In this document: piece by piece, positions 14,566-22,962 of the stretch
Position numbering within the stretch: the stretch's first letter is position 1
Layout: every line of letters starts with the position of its first letter
Source: Nostocoides sp039812405
Lineage (GTDB): Bacteria; Actinomycetota; Actinomycetes; Actinomycetales; Dermatophilaceae
Assembly (NCBI GenBank): GCA_039812405.1
Contig: JBDIAL010000016.1
Span: 1 to 33,994, forward strand
Reading direction: 5' to 3'
DNA length: 33,994 nucleotides
The notes under the pieces: generated by a model
Told to the model about the DNA's origin: nothing
The model's database searches: none
What the model saw: the letters and a program-made list of their open reading frames with translations, nothing else
Program-made: the position numbers and the translations under genes

Positions 14566-15825
14566 TCAGGCCTGGAGGACCTCGGCGACGGCGGCGCCGA
14601 ACCGCTCGAGCCCGAGGTCGATCTCCTCCGGGGTCACGACGAGGGCGGGGATGAGCCGGACGACGTTGCCGGCCGGCCCGCAGGTCAGGCTGAGCAGCCC
14701 GTGGCGGGTCGTCGCCTGCTGGACGGCGGTCGCCGTCGCGGTGTCGGCGGACCCGTCCGCGGCGACGAACTCGATGCCCTGCATGAGGCCGAGCCCGCGG
14801 ACGTCGCCGATCGCCTCGGCATGCCGGTCCTGCACCGTCCTCAGGCCCCGCTGCAGCTGCTCGCCCCGGACCCGCGCGTTCTCCACGAGCCCCTCGTCGC
14901 GGATCACGTCGAGGGTGGCGCAGCCCGCGGCGGCGGACACGGCGTTGCCGCCGTAGGTGCCGCCCTGGGAGCCCGGCCAGCCCTTGGACATCAGGTCGGT
15001 CGGCGCGGCGATCGCGCTGATCGGGAACCCGGAGGCGATCCCCTTGGCGGTGACGAGGATGTCCGGCGTCGCGGACGAGTGGTCGTGCCCCCAGAACCGG
15101 CCGGTCCGGCCGCAGCCGGCCTGGACCTCGTCGAGGATGAGCAGGATGCCCCAGCGGTCGGCGCGCTCCCGCAGCCCGTCGAGGAAGGCGGGCGGGGTCG
15201 GCAGGTAGCCGCCGTCCCCGAGCACGGGCTCGATGAGGAAGGCGGCGGTGTCGTCCACCGCGGTGCGGCTCAGCATGAGGTAGTCGAGCTCGCGGAGCGC
15301 GAAGTCGACCGCCGTCTCCTCGTCCCAGCCGTAGCGGAACGCATACGGGAAGGGCGCCATGTGGACGCCCCCCATGAGGGGTGCGAAGCCGGCCGAGAAC
15401 CGGGTTCCGGCCGTCGTGAGGCTCGCCGCGGCGACCGTGCGGCCGTGGAACCCGCCCTGGAAGACGACGATGTTCGGCCGCCCGGTCGCCATCCGGGCGA
15501 GCCGGATCGCGGCCTCGACCGCCTCCGAGCCGGAGTTGGCGTAGAAGACCGAGTCGAGGTGCGCCGGGAGCACGGTGCCCAGCCGCTCGGTGAGCTCGAG
15601 CAGGGGCTTGTGCAGCACCGTCGTGTACTGCGCGTGGATGATCTTGCCGACCTGCTCCCGCGCGGCCTCGACGACTCGGGGGTGGCAGTGGCCGGTGCTC
15701 GTCACCCCGATGCCGGTCGTGAAGTCGAGGTAGTCGACACCGTCGGTGCCGTGGATCCAGCTGCCGCTGGCGTGGTCCACGACGACGGGGGTGGCCTGCT
15801 TGAGCAGGGGGCTCAGCGATGTCAT
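14566..15825 (-). CDS. Class III PLP aminotransferase, 4-aminobutyrate transaminase type
   Basis: A 419-residue fold-type I aminotransferase. The motif YLDFTTGIGVTSTGHCHPRVV is at about 32-52 and the PLP phosphate-site SGSEAVEAAIRLAR at 98-111. The PLP-contacting D232 lies in LILDEVQAGCGRTG and the Schiff-base lysine is K261 (VTAKGIASGFPIS). These are typical of GABA and other omega-amino-acid transaminases. It would pass the amino group of an omega-amine to 2-oxoglutarate or pyruvate. Adjacent to a GabD-like dehydrogenase, it gives a GabT-GabD pair. The ATG at 15825 has AAGGAG about 8 nt upstream. Other omega-amino acids are possible substrates. Confidence 0.9.
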   Translation of the reverse strand: MTSLSPLLKQATPVVVDHASGSWIHGTDGVDYLDFTTGIGVTSTGHCHPRVVEAAREQVGKIIHAQYTTVLHKPLLELTERLGTVLPAHLDSVFYANSGSEAVEAAIRLARMATGRPNIVVFQGGFHGRTVAAASLTTAGTRFSAGFAPLMGGVHMAPFPYAFRYGWDEETAVDFALRELDYLMLSRTAVDDTAAFLIEPVLGDGGYLPTPPAFLDGLRERADRWGILLILDEVQAGCGRTGRFWGHDHSSATPDILVTAKGIASGFPISAIAAPTDLMSKGWPGSQGGTYGGNAVSAAAGCATLDVIRDEGLVENARVRGEQLQRGLRTVQDRHAEAIGDVRGLGLMQGIEFVAADGSADTATATAVQQATTRHGLLSLTCGPAGNVVRLIPALVVTPEEIDLGLERFGAAVAEVLQA

Positions 15826-15895
15826 GGCTCGACTCCTTCGATTCCGGCCGCGGGACCGGTGTCCCCGGACTCCGTCGGCGGCCTGCGGCGCCCGG

Positions 15896-17353
15896 TCAGC
15901 ACGGGACCAGGACACACTTCGGCGCGGTGAGCTCCAGCACCGTGGAGCGGATCCCCTCCCGGCCGATGCCGGACCGGCCGAAGCCCCCGAAGGGCATCGC
16001 GTCGAGCCGGAAGTCGCTCGTGTCGTTGACGAGCACCGCACCGACCGCCATGTCCCGGGCCACGCGCGTCGCGGTGTCGAGCGAGCGGGTGAAGACGCCC
16101 GCCTGGAGGGCGAAGGCGCTGTCGTTGGCCCGGCGCACCGCCTCGTCGACGGACGCGACCGGCTCGACCATGACGACCGGCCCGAAGAGCTCCTCGTGGG
16201 CGGCCCGCGCGGTGGGCGGCACCCCCGTGAGCACCGTGGGGGAGTAGAAGCTGCCCTGCCGCCGGCCGCCGGCGACGAGCCGGGCACCCTGCGCGACGGT
16301 CTCCTCGACGAGCGCCTCGAGACGCTCGGCGGCCGCGACGCTCACGAGGGGGCCGACGTCGGTCGCCGGGTCCAGCTTCGAGCCGACGACGAGCGAGCGG
16401 GCCCCGGCCGCGACCCCGTCGAGGACCTGCTCGAAGACCGGGGACTCCACGTAGAGGCGCTGGACGGACAGGCAGTTCTGGCCGGCCGCCCCGAAGGCGC
16501 CGCGGACGATCCGGCCGACCGCGAGGTCGACGTCGGCGTCGGCGCAGACGATGGTCGCGTTGTTGCCGCCCAGCTCCATGAGCATCTTCTTGACCCCGGC
16601 CGCCCGGGTGATCACGTCGGCGGTCCGCACGCCGCCGGTGAACGACACGACGGCGACGTCCGGGTGGGAGACGAGCGCGCCGCCGAGGTCGGGGCCGCCG
16701 CACAGCACCGACAGCCGGGCCGGCGGGACGCCGCAGTCGAGGAGGATCCGGGCCAGGTGCAGCGCCGAGAACGGCGTCTGGTCGGAGGGCTTGAGGACGA
16801 CGGACGCGCCGGCGAGCAGCGCGGGGGCCAGCTTGTGCGCGACGAGGTTGAGCGGGTCGTTGTAGCTGCTGATGGCGGCCACGACACCGAGGGGCTCGCG
16901 GGTGAACCACCCGAACCGGCCCTCGCCCCGGGCGCTGGCCTCCATCGGCAGCGTCTCCCCGGTCAGCGCGTCGCCGGAGTCGGCCGCGGTCCGCAGCGTC
17001 TCGGCACAGCGGGCCACCTCGCCCCGGGCCTCCCGGAGCGTCTTGATGCCCTCGGCGGCGATCGTCGCGGCGAGCAGGTCGATCTGCTCCGGCACGGCGA
17101 CCGACGCCTGTCGCAGCACCGAGACCCGCTCGTGCAGCGGCCAGTCCCGCGTCATCGCCAGGGCTCCCTCGCGGACCGCGACGTCGACGTCGGGAGCCGA
17201 GCACCGGCATACGCTCCCGACCCGCGCGCCGTTCTCCGGGTCGTGGACCGGCATGTCGAGGGGGGCCTCGCGCCAGGCGCCGGCGATGAGCGCGCCGCCG
17301 GGGGGCAGGTCGATCGGTGCGCTCGCCGGGGCGAGCCGGTCGGTGGCTGTCAT
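15896..17353 (-). CDS. Aldehyde dehydrogenase, lactaldehyde/phosphonoacetaldehyde-like subgroup
   Basis: A 485-residue aldehyde dehydrogenase different in type from the GabD-like one. The catalytic set is N165 (SSYNDPLNLVAHK), K188 (LKPSDQTP), E260 (MELGGNN) and C294 (GQNCLSVQR). The SYNDPLNLVAHK and GQNCLSVQR motifs recall the subgroup holding lactaldehyde and phosphonoacetaldehyde dehydrogenases rather than SSADH or betaine aldehyde enzymes. It overlaps the stop of the PuuB-like oxidase gene by 4 nt (ATGA), so the oxidase product is probably its aldehyde substrate. The substrate itself is unknown. Confidence 0.88.
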   Translation of the reverse strand: MTATDRLAPASAPIDLPPGGALIAGAWREAPLDMPVHDPENGARVGSVCRCSAPDVDVAVREGALAMTRDWPLHERVSVLRQASVAVPEQIDLLAATIAAEGIKTLREARGEVARCAETLRTAADSGDALTGETLPMEASARGEGRFGWFTREPLGVVAAISSYNDPLNLVAHKLAPALLAGASVVLKPSDQTPFSALHLARILLDCGVPPARLSVLCGGPDLGGALVSHPDVAVVSFTGGVRTADVITRAAGVKKMLMELGGNNATIVCADADVDLAVGRIVRGAFGAAGQNCLSVQRLYVESPVFEQVLDGVAAGARSLVVGSKLDPATDVGPLVSVAAAERLEALVEETVAQGARLVAGGRRQGSFYSPTVLTGVPPTARAAHEELFGPVVMVEPVASVDEAVRRANDSAFALQAGVFTRSLDTATRVARDMAVGAVLVNDTSDFRLDAMPFGGFGRSGIGREGIRSTVLELTAPKCVLVPC

Positions 17354-18648
17354 GCCTTCCGTCCTCGGATGAGACTCCACCGGTCGGCGGCATGGGCGCC
17401 GGCGCCGATGAGGGGCAGGAACCAGGGCCGGCCGACGTGGCCGGGCACGGGGCGGAACGGGATCCCGGCGAACGGCAGGTCCGCGCGCTCGCCGAGCAGC
17501 TTGCGGGCCATCTCGCGCCCGCAGTGGGTGGCCATCTGGACCCCGTGGCCGCTGTAGCCGAGGCAGTAGTGGACGCCGTCGTGGACGCCGGCGTGGACCA
17601 TCCGGTCCATCGTGAGGTCCACGAGCCCGCCCCAGCAGTAGTCGATCTCGGTCCCGGACAGCTGCGGGTAGACCGCGACCATGCTCCGGCGCAGGATCCG
17701 CATGCTCTTCATGTCCGACTCCGGGGTGGACAGGGCGAACCGGGCCCGGCCGCCGAAGAGCATCCGCCCGTCCGGGGTGAGCCGGAAGTAGTTGGTCAGC
17801 ATCTTGGCGTCGGAGGCCATCCGCCCCCGGGGCAGGAGGTCGGCCTGCAGGTCCGCCGGGAGCGGCTCGGTGCAGATGATGAAGCTGCCGACCGGGATGA
17901 CCCGCCGTCGCAGCCACGGCGTGAGCGACCCGGTGTAGCCGCTCGTCGCGACGAGGACGTCGTCGGCCAGGCAGGAGCCGCGGGAGCTCCCGATCCGGTG
18001 CCGGCCGCCCACTCGCTCGAGGGTCACGACCTCCGCGCCCTCGCAGATGGTCGCCCCGGCCCGGTGCGCCGCGCCGGCCAGCCCCTGGACGAACCGCCCG
18101 ACGTGCAGGCCGGCCCCCTGGGGGTCGACGAGGCCGCCGCAGTAGAAGTCCGACCCGATCTCCCGGCGGATCTCGCCCGGCCCGAGGACCTCCAGCGGCG
18201 GCAGCTCCTCGATGTCGGCGACCACCCGCGCGGTCTGGCGCATCCGGGTGACCTCGCGAGGGGTGAGCGCCAGCGAGAGCTTGCCGTGCCGGGCGAAGTC
18301 GCAGTCGATGGCATGCTCCTCGACCAGCTCCTCGACGGTGTCGACGGCCCGGTCGTACTCCAGGTAGTAGGAGAGCGCCCGGTCGCGGCCGTAGCGCTCG
18401 ATCGCCTGGCCGAGCCCGATCGCGAGCCCTGGCGTCGACATCCCGCCGTTGCGGCCGGAGGCGCCCCACCCGACGTCGCGCGCCTCGAGGACCGCGACGC
18501 GGGCGCCGCTCCGGGCGAGCTCCAGCGCGGCCGACAGGCCGGTCAGCCCGGCGCCGACGACCGCGACGTCCACCTCCTCCGGCACCGCGGACCGTCTGAA
18601 GTCACCTGCCGGGACAGCGGTGTCCTGCCAGTAGGAGACCAGCTTCAT
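17350..18648 (-). CDS. FAD-dependent oxidase, gamma-glutamylputrescine oxidase (PuuB)-like
   Basis: A 432-residue DAO-superfamily flavoenzyme. The FAD motif VAVVGAGLTGLSAALELA is at 28-45, followed by VGWGASGRNGGM, characteristic of PuuB and related oxidases. The C-terminal GYSGHGVQMATHCGREMA is the conserved flavin-contacting segment. PuuB-type enzymes oxidise a primary amine to an aldehyde, ammonia and H2O2. The next gene overlaps by 4 nt and encodes an aldehyde dehydrogenase, consistent with channelling. No gamma-glutamylputrescine synthetase (PuuA) or hydrolase (PuuD) is in the window, so a genuine Puu pathway is not shown. Confidence 0.88.
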   Translation of the reverse strand: MKLVSYWQDTAVPAGDFRRSAVPEEVDVAVVGAGLTGLSAALELARSGARVAVLEARDVGWGASGRNGGMSTPGLAIGLGQAIERYGRDRALSYYLEYDRAVDTVEELVEEHAIDCDFARHGKLSLALTPREVTRMRQTARVVADIEELPPLEVLGPGEIRREIGSDFYCGGLVDPQGAGLHVGRFVQGLAGAAHRAGATICEGAEVVTLERVGGRHRIGSSRGSCLADDVLVATSGYTGSLTPWLRRRVIPVGSFIICTEPLPADLQADLLPRGRMASDAKMLTNYFRLTPDGRMLFGGRARFALSTPESDMKSMRILRRSMVAVYPQLSGTEIDYCWGGLVDLTMDRMVHAGVHDGVHYCLGYSGHGVQMATHCGREMARKLLGERADLPFAGIPFRPVPGHVGRPWFLPLIGAGAHAADRWSLIRGRKA

Positions 18649-18651
18649 CGA

Positions 18652-19323
18652 TCAATCGATTCCAAGCATCTGGTTCAGCTCGTCGAGCGAGGCGACGTCG
18701 ACGTACTCGTAGGAGTGGGCGGGCGGGTCGTAGTCGCGGTCGAGCATGACGAGGTTGCGGAAGCCGAGGTCGTGCGCCGGCATGAGGTCGTAGCGCGTAT
18801 GCGACGAGACGTGCAGGAAGTCGTCGGGCGTGGCGTCCAGCTGCTCGACCATGTACTCGAAGGCCTGGTAGCGCGGCTTGTAGACGCCGGCCTGCTCCGC
18901 GGTGAAGACCGCGTGGAAGGGCGCTCCGAGCTTGGGCACCGAGACCTCGAGGAACGAGTCGTCCGCGTTGGACAGGATGACGAGGGGGTACCTCTCGGCC
19001 ATCTTCGCGAGCGGGGCCGGGACGTCGGGGTGCGGGCCCCAGGACAGCACGGCGTCTCCGAACTGCTCGCCGGCGGTCGGGTCGGACTCGATGCCCCACT
19101 TGCGGCAGACGCGGTCGTAGGCGTCCTGGAGGACCTGGCGGTAGGGGTAGAAGCTGCCGAGGACCTGGTCGTAGCGGTACTTGCTGAAGGAGCGGACGAA
19201 CGCGGGCCAGTCATCCTCGGAGATCTGGTCGCCGACGATCCGCTTGGTCGTCGAGGCGATCTCGTAGTAGATGAGCGTCCCGTAGCAGTCGAAGGACACG
19301 TACTTCGGACGGTAGTTGACCAT
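18652..19323 (-). CDS. HAD-superfamily hydrolase, haloacid dehalogenase type II-like
   Basis: A 223-residue HAD protein. The nucleophile is D12 in SFDCYGTL; Y14 replaces the second Asp of phosphatases, as in L-2-haloacid dehalogenases. Later motifs are ILSNAD (about residue 112), the lysine in VYKPRYQAFEYM, and SSHTRYDLMPAHDLGF. The class hydrolyses C-halogen bonds, but many close homologues sit in amine catabolic operons with unproved roles. It is the first gene of the minus-strand operon, with 3 nt between its stop and the next ATG. The ATG at 19323 has AGGAG about 8 nt upstream. A longer frame reaching 19440 would run through the shared control region and is unlikely. Confidence 0.87.
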   Translation of the reverse strand: MVNYRPKYVSFDCYGTLIYYEIASTTKRIVGDQISEDDWPAFVRSFSKYRYDQVLGSFYPYRQVLQDAYDRVCRKWGIESDPTAGEQFGDAVLSWGPHPDVPAPLAKMAERYPLVILSNADDSFLEVSVPKLGAPFHAVFTAEQAGVYKPRYQAFEYMVEQLDATPDDFLHVSSHTRYDLMPAHDLGFRNLVMLDRDYDPPAHSYEYVDVASLDELNQMLGID

Positions 19324-19410
19324 GGCCTCGCTCCTGACGTGGACAGTCGATGACGTGGAGTCGGGGGCGCCGGGTGGAGCTGGCGCTCGTCCGCCTCCAT
19401 GGCGCATCAC

Positions 19411-19440
19411 CGTATCGCCATACGCTCCGATTGTCGACAA
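19411..19440. promoter_or_regulatory. Palindromic operator candidates in the shared control region
   Basis: The perfect 10-bp palindrome TTGTCGACAA (19431-19440) lies between the two divergent operons. Next to it is a second inverted repeat, CGTAT-CGCC-ATACG (19411-19424). FCD-type GntR proteins usually bind short palindromes of this size. The site lies 16 nt upstream of the -35 box of the GntR/ABC operon, so binding could control both directions. Confidence 0.5.
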
Positions 19441-19455
19441 CAGGGCGGCATACCG

Positions 19456-19484
19456 TTGACAGTCGACGGAATCCTCACTACATT
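19456..19484 (+). promoter_or_regulatory. Sigma-70-type promoter of the GntR/ABC transporter operon
   Basis: Perfect -35 TTGACA (19456-19461), a 17-bp spacer and -10 TACATT (19479-19484), 33 nt upstream of the GTG at 19518. The spacer begins with GTCGAC, the centre of the nearby palindrome. It is the best consensus promoter in the window. Confidence 0.7.
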
Positions 19485-19517
19485 GCTCGGAATCTCCAAG
19501 GAGACAGGAGCCGCGCC

Positions 19518-20279
19518 GTGGTCTTGAGCACCGGGTTGGCGAGCGCTGGGCCGATGAGCACCGGGCTCGCCACGCTGCACATCCCGTCGACGGCCGACCG
19601 CGTGTACGACCAGCTGTGGCGTCTCATCGTCTCCGGGTCCCTCGAGCCGGGCGAGCCGCTCAACGAGAAGCACATCGGCGAGCAGCTCGGCGTCTCGCGC
19701 TCACCCGTCCGGGAAGCGCTCCAGCGCCTCGTCTCCGAGCGGCTGGTCATCGCCCGGCCCAACCGGACCGTGACGGTGCGGGAGTACACCGACGAGGACA
19801 TCGCCGAGATCTACGACGCCCGGATCGTCATCGAGAGCCACGCGGCGGCGACGGTGATCTCCGCCGGTCCGGCGACGATCTCCGCCACCTGCGACCGGCT
19901 CGAGGACGCGCTGGGCCGACTCGGCGCCGCACTCGGCACCGGAGACCGCCTCGAGATCGTCGAGGCGGACCTCGCCTTCCACCAGGACCTCGTGCGGTGC
20001 GGCGGCAACTCCCGGCTCGCCGACGCCTACCTCCTCCTCTCGGCGGAGACGGTGACCTGCATGAGCTGGCTGGAGAACGCGCGCCCCTCGGGCGGCGAGC
20101 TCATGCAGGACCACCGGGAGCTCGTGGACGCCCTGCGCGCCCGCGATCCCGTCGCCATGGCGCAGGCCATCGCCCAGCACCTCAACCACGCCAGCGCCAA
20201 CCTCTCGGCCGCATCCCCGACCGAGCGCTCACCCCTCAACCCGGCCCCCGTCCCGAACCCCCGTCAGGAGACCCCATGA
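19518..20279 (+). CDS. GntR-family regulator with FCD domain (second copy)
   Basis: A 253-residue regulator that opens the transporter operon. The winged helix spans about residues 26-88 (EPGEPLNEKHIGEQLGVSRSPVREALQRL). The FCD domain follows at about 95-230, with the metal-site-like segments DLAFHQDLV and QHLNHASANL. I chose the GTG at 19518 because AGGAG lies 7 nt upstream and TTGACA/TACATT precede it; an ATG at 19554 is an alternative. Its stop overlaps the start of the binding-protein gene (ATGA). It probably binds the palindrome at 19431-19440 and adjusts both operons to the imported ligand. Confidence 0.9.
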   Translation: MVLSTGLASAGPMSTGLATLHIPSTADRVYDQLWRLIVSGSLEPGEPLNEKHIGEQLGVSRSPVREALQRLVSERLVIARPNRTVTVREYTDEDIAEIYDARIVIESHAAATVISAGPATISATCDRLEDALGRLGAALGTGDRLEIVEADLAFHQDLVRCGGNSRLADAYLLLSAETVTCMSWLENARPSGGELMQDHRELVDALRARDPVAMAQAIAQHLNHASANLSAASPTERSPLNPAPVPNPRQETP

Positions 20280-21250
20280 AGGCCACCGTCCTCTCCCTCG
20301 TCACCGTCGTCTGTCTCGCCACGGGCGTGACCGCCGCCTGCTCCAGCTCGGACAGCGGCTCCGGCGACACCGGCAGCGCCACCGCGACCGGTAGCGGCTC
20401 GGCCGCGACCGGCACGTCCGGTGACATCTCGGCGGGCGTGCAGCCCGACGCGGACGCGGTCAAGCTGCTGCCCGACTCGATCAAGCAGAAGGGGTCCATC
20501 ACGGCCGCGATGGACCTCGCATACCCCCCGACGTCGTTCCTCTCGACGGACAACAAGCCCGAGGGCTTCAACGTCGACATCTCCCGGCTCCTCGCCGCCA
20601 CGCTCGGCCTCAAGCTCAACATCGCGAACGTGTCGTTCGACACGATCATCCCGGGCCTCACCGGTGGGCGCTACGACTTCACGGCGACGGACATGTCCGC
20701 CACGCCGGAGCGCCTCAAGGTCCTCGACATGATCAACTACTGGTCCGACGGCTCCTCGCTCGGCGTCAAGGCCGGCAACCCGCTCCACCTCAACATCAAC
20801 GACGAGTCGATCTGCGGCAAGGGCATCGCGGTGATGACCGGGACGACCCAGCAGCAGACCTACCTGCCGGACCTGTCGAAGAAGTGCACCGCGGCCGGCA
20901 AGACGGCGATCCGGGCGGTGACCCTGCCCAACGTCAACACCGCCCTGACCCAGCTCTCCTCCGGCCGCATCGACGGCATCTTCTACGACACCCCGTCGCT
21001 GGCCTACGCCGTCCAGCAGCACGGCAGCGCGTTCACGCTGACCGAGCCGCAGTACGAGAAGCCGGCCAACCTCGGCAACGACCTCGTCGCGATCGGGCTG
21101 GCCAAGAACTCGCCGCTGACCAAGGCGATGCAGGCGGCGATGCAGTCGATCATGGACGGCCCGCTCTACATGAAGGCGCTCAACAACTGGGGCCTCGGCG
21201 GCGGTGCCATCAAGACCGCCTCCATAGCCACGGCCGAGTCGTCGAGCTGA
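20276..21250 (+). CDS. ABC transporter substrate-binding lipoprotein, polar amino acid/amine type
   Basis: A 324-residue family 3 extracellular solute-binding protein. A lipoprotein signal precedes the lipobox VTAAC with lipidated C22, then a Ser/Gly/Thr linker to about residue 50. The mature part has ITAAMDLAYPPTSFL, GFNVDISRLLAATLGL, VSFDTIIPGLTGGRYDF and GRIDGIFYDTP, all typical of binding proteins for glutamine, arginine, ectoine or opines. It feeds the permease and ATPase encoded downstream. The ligand cannot be deduced, but the linked oxidases point to an amine or an N-substituted amino acid. Confidence 0.92.
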   Translation: MKATVLSLVTVVCLATGVTAACSSSDSGSGDTGSATATGSGSAATGTSGDISAGVQPDADAVKLLPDSIKQKGSITAAMDLAYPPTSFLSTDNKPEGFNVDISRLLAATLGLKLNIANVSFDTIIPGLTGGRYDFTATDMSATPERLKVLDMINYWSDGSSLGVKAGNPLHLNINDESICGKGIAVMTGTTQQQTYLPDLSKKCTAAGKTAIRAVTLPNVNTALTQLSSGRIDGIFYDTPSLAYAVQQHGSAFTLTEPQYEKPANLGNDLVAIGLAKNSPLTKAMQAAMQSIMDGPLYMKALNNWGLGGGAIKTASIATAESSS

Positions 21251-21254
21251 CGCC

Positions 21255-22133
21255 ATGGATGCGGTCGACAAGCCTCGGGTCCACCGACGGGGGGCCTACG
21301 AGTACACGATGTGGGTCGTCTGCCTGCTCATCGCGGCGGCCCTGGCCTACACCCTCATCACGAACCCGCGCTACGAGTGGTCGGTCATCCGTCACTACGT
21401 GACCTACCCCTCGGTCCTGCGCGGGCTGTGGCTGACCATCTGGATGACCGTCCTCGTCATGATCATCGCGACGATCCTCGGGCTCCTCGTCGCCGTCATG
21501 CGGTCCTCGAAGATCCTGCCGGTCCGGATCCTCGCCATCGGCTACATCAACGTGTTCCGGGGCACCCCGGTGCTCGTGCAGCTCATCCTCTGGTTCAACA
21601 TCGCCGCGCTCTACCCGAACATCCGGATCGGCATACCCTTCACGTCGTTCGGGAGCACCCTCGACGTCAACTCGCTCATCAGCGCGACGACGGCGGCCAT
21701 CATCGGGCTCTCGCTCAACGAGGCGGCCTACATGGCCGAGATCGTCCGAGGCGGGTTCAACTCCGTGCCCCGGGGCCAGATCGAGGCGGGTGACTCGCTC
21801 GGCATGAGCGAGGGGATGAAGCTGCGCAAGATCATCATCCCCCAGTCGATGCCGAGCATCATCCCGGCGACGGGCAACCAGCTGATCAGCATGCTCAAGG
21901 AGACCTCGCTCGTCAGCGTCCTCGGTGTCGCCGACCTGCTGCAGAGCGTCCAGCTCATCTACGCCCGCACCTACCAGACGATCCCGATGCTCCTCGTGGC
22001 CTGCATCTGGTACCTCATCATCTCGATCCTGCTCAACTACCCCCAGTCCAAGATCGAGGCCTACTACGACAAGTCGCGGCGCAGCATCCGGCTGGTCCAG
22101 CGGGAGCCTGCCGTGGCGGAGGTGGCGACATGA
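21255..22133 (+). CDS. ABC transporter permease, HisM/GlnP family
   Basis: A 292-residue inner-membrane permease. An N-terminal membrane helix (VVCLLIAAALAYTLI) precedes the usual core. The HisM/QM family blocks are LWLTIWMTVLVMIIATILG, NVFRGTPVLVQLILWF, LSLNEAAYMAEIVRGGFNSV and the EAA-type loop GQIEAGDSLGMSEGMKLRKI, which contacts the ATPase. A single permease gene suggests a homodimeric channel. The ATG at 21255 is 4 nt after the binding-protein stop, and its own stop overlaps the ATPase start. Confidence 0.93.
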   Translation: MDAVDKPRVHRRGAYEYTMWVVCLLIAAALAYTLITNPRYEWSVIRHYVTYPSVLRGLWLTIWMTVLVMIIATILGLLVAVMRSSKILPVRILAIGYINVFRGTPVLVQLILWFNIAALYPNIRIGIPFTSFGSTLDVNSLISATTAAIIGLSLNEAAYMAEIVRGGFNSVPRGQIEAGDSLGMSEGMKLRKIIIPQSMPSIIPATGNQLISMLKETSLVSVLGVADLLQSVQLIYARTYQTIPMLLVACIWYLIISILLNYPQSKIEAYYDKSRRSIRLVQREPAVAEVAT

Positions 22134-22960
22134 CCGACGAGCTTCCTCTCGTGCCCTCCGAGGAGCCCTTCAAGCCTGCGGGCGTGGGGGACTCCACCGG
22201 GCCGGGCACGGTCCACATCCGCAAGCTGGTCAAGTCCTTCGGCGAGCACACCGTGCTCCGGGACATCAACCTCGACATCGCCTGCGGGGAGGTGTGCTGC
22301 CTCATCGGCCCGAGCGGCTCGGGCAAGTCGACGCTGCTGCGCTGCATCGACGGGCTCGAGCAGGTCGACTCCGGGGTCCTCAAGGTCAACGGGGAGCACC
22401 TGGGGTATGCCGAGGAGGAGACCCACTACCGGCCGCTCTCGCGCAAGGAGCTGCGCGAGCAGCGGGCCCACATCGGGATGGTGTTCCAGCAGTTCAACCT
22501 CTTCCCGAACATGACGGCCCTGGAGAACGTTACCGTCGGCCAGATCATGATCAAGAAGGCCTCCAAGGCCGAGGCCCGCGAGCGGGCCATGCGCCTCCTG
22601 GCCCAGGTCGGTCTCCAGGGCCGGGAGGAGCACTACCCGGCCCAGCTGTCGGGAGGCCAGCAGCAGCGCGTGGCCATCGCCCGGTCGCTGGCGATGGAGC
22701 CGAAGGTCATGCTCTTCGACGAGCCGACGAGCGCGCTCGACCCGGAGCTGGTCGGCGAGGTCCTCGACGTCATGAAGGCCCTCGTCGACGAGGGCATGAC
22801 GATGATGGTCACGACCCACGAGATGGGCTTCGCCCGCGAGGTGGGCGACAGCCTGCTCTTCATGGCCGACGGCTACATCGTCGAGCGGGGCAACCCGCGC
22901 GAGGTGCTCGACAACCCCCAGGAGCCGCGGACCCGGCAGTTCCTGAGGAAGGTGCTCTGA
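22130..22960 (+). CDS. ABC transporter ATP-binding protein, GlnQ/HisP family
   Basis: A 276-residue ATPase of the polar amino-acid uptake family. Walker A is GPSGSGKST at 60-68, the Q-loop lies in VFQQFNLFPNMT, the signature LSGGQQQR is at 173-180, and Walker B is MLFDEPTSALDP from 194. The switch histidine is in MVTTHEMGFA. The N-terminus carries about 28 extra residues before the ABC core. A 10-residue insertion (YAEEETHYRPLS) before the Q-loop is seen in some actinobacterial members. The ATG overlaps the permease stop by 4 nt. Confidence 0.95.
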   Translation: MTDELPLVPSEEPFKPAGVGDSTGPGTVHIRKLVKSFGEHTVLRDINLDIACGEVCCLIGPSGSGKSTLLRCIDGLEQVDSGVLKVNGEHLGYAEEETHYRPLSRKELREQRAHIGMVFQQFNLFPNMTALENVTVGQIMIKKASKAEARERAMRLLAQVGLQGREEHYPAQLSGGQQQRVAIARSLAMEPKVMLFDEPTSALDPELVGEVLDVMKALVDEGMTMMVTTHEMGFAREVGDSLLFMADGYIVERGNPREVLDNPQEPRTRQFLRKVL

Positions 22961-22962
22961 CG

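Noticed and set aside
12959..14956. A plus-strand open frame of 665 codons over the GabD-like gene
   Set aside because: It is antisense to a complete aldehyde dehydrogenase and shows no family motif.
13034..17353. Ectoine or choline/betaine degradation operon
   Set aside because: No ectoine hydrolase, deacetylase, choline oxidase or betaine demethylase is encoded, and neither ALDH looks like a betaine aldehyde dehydrogenase.
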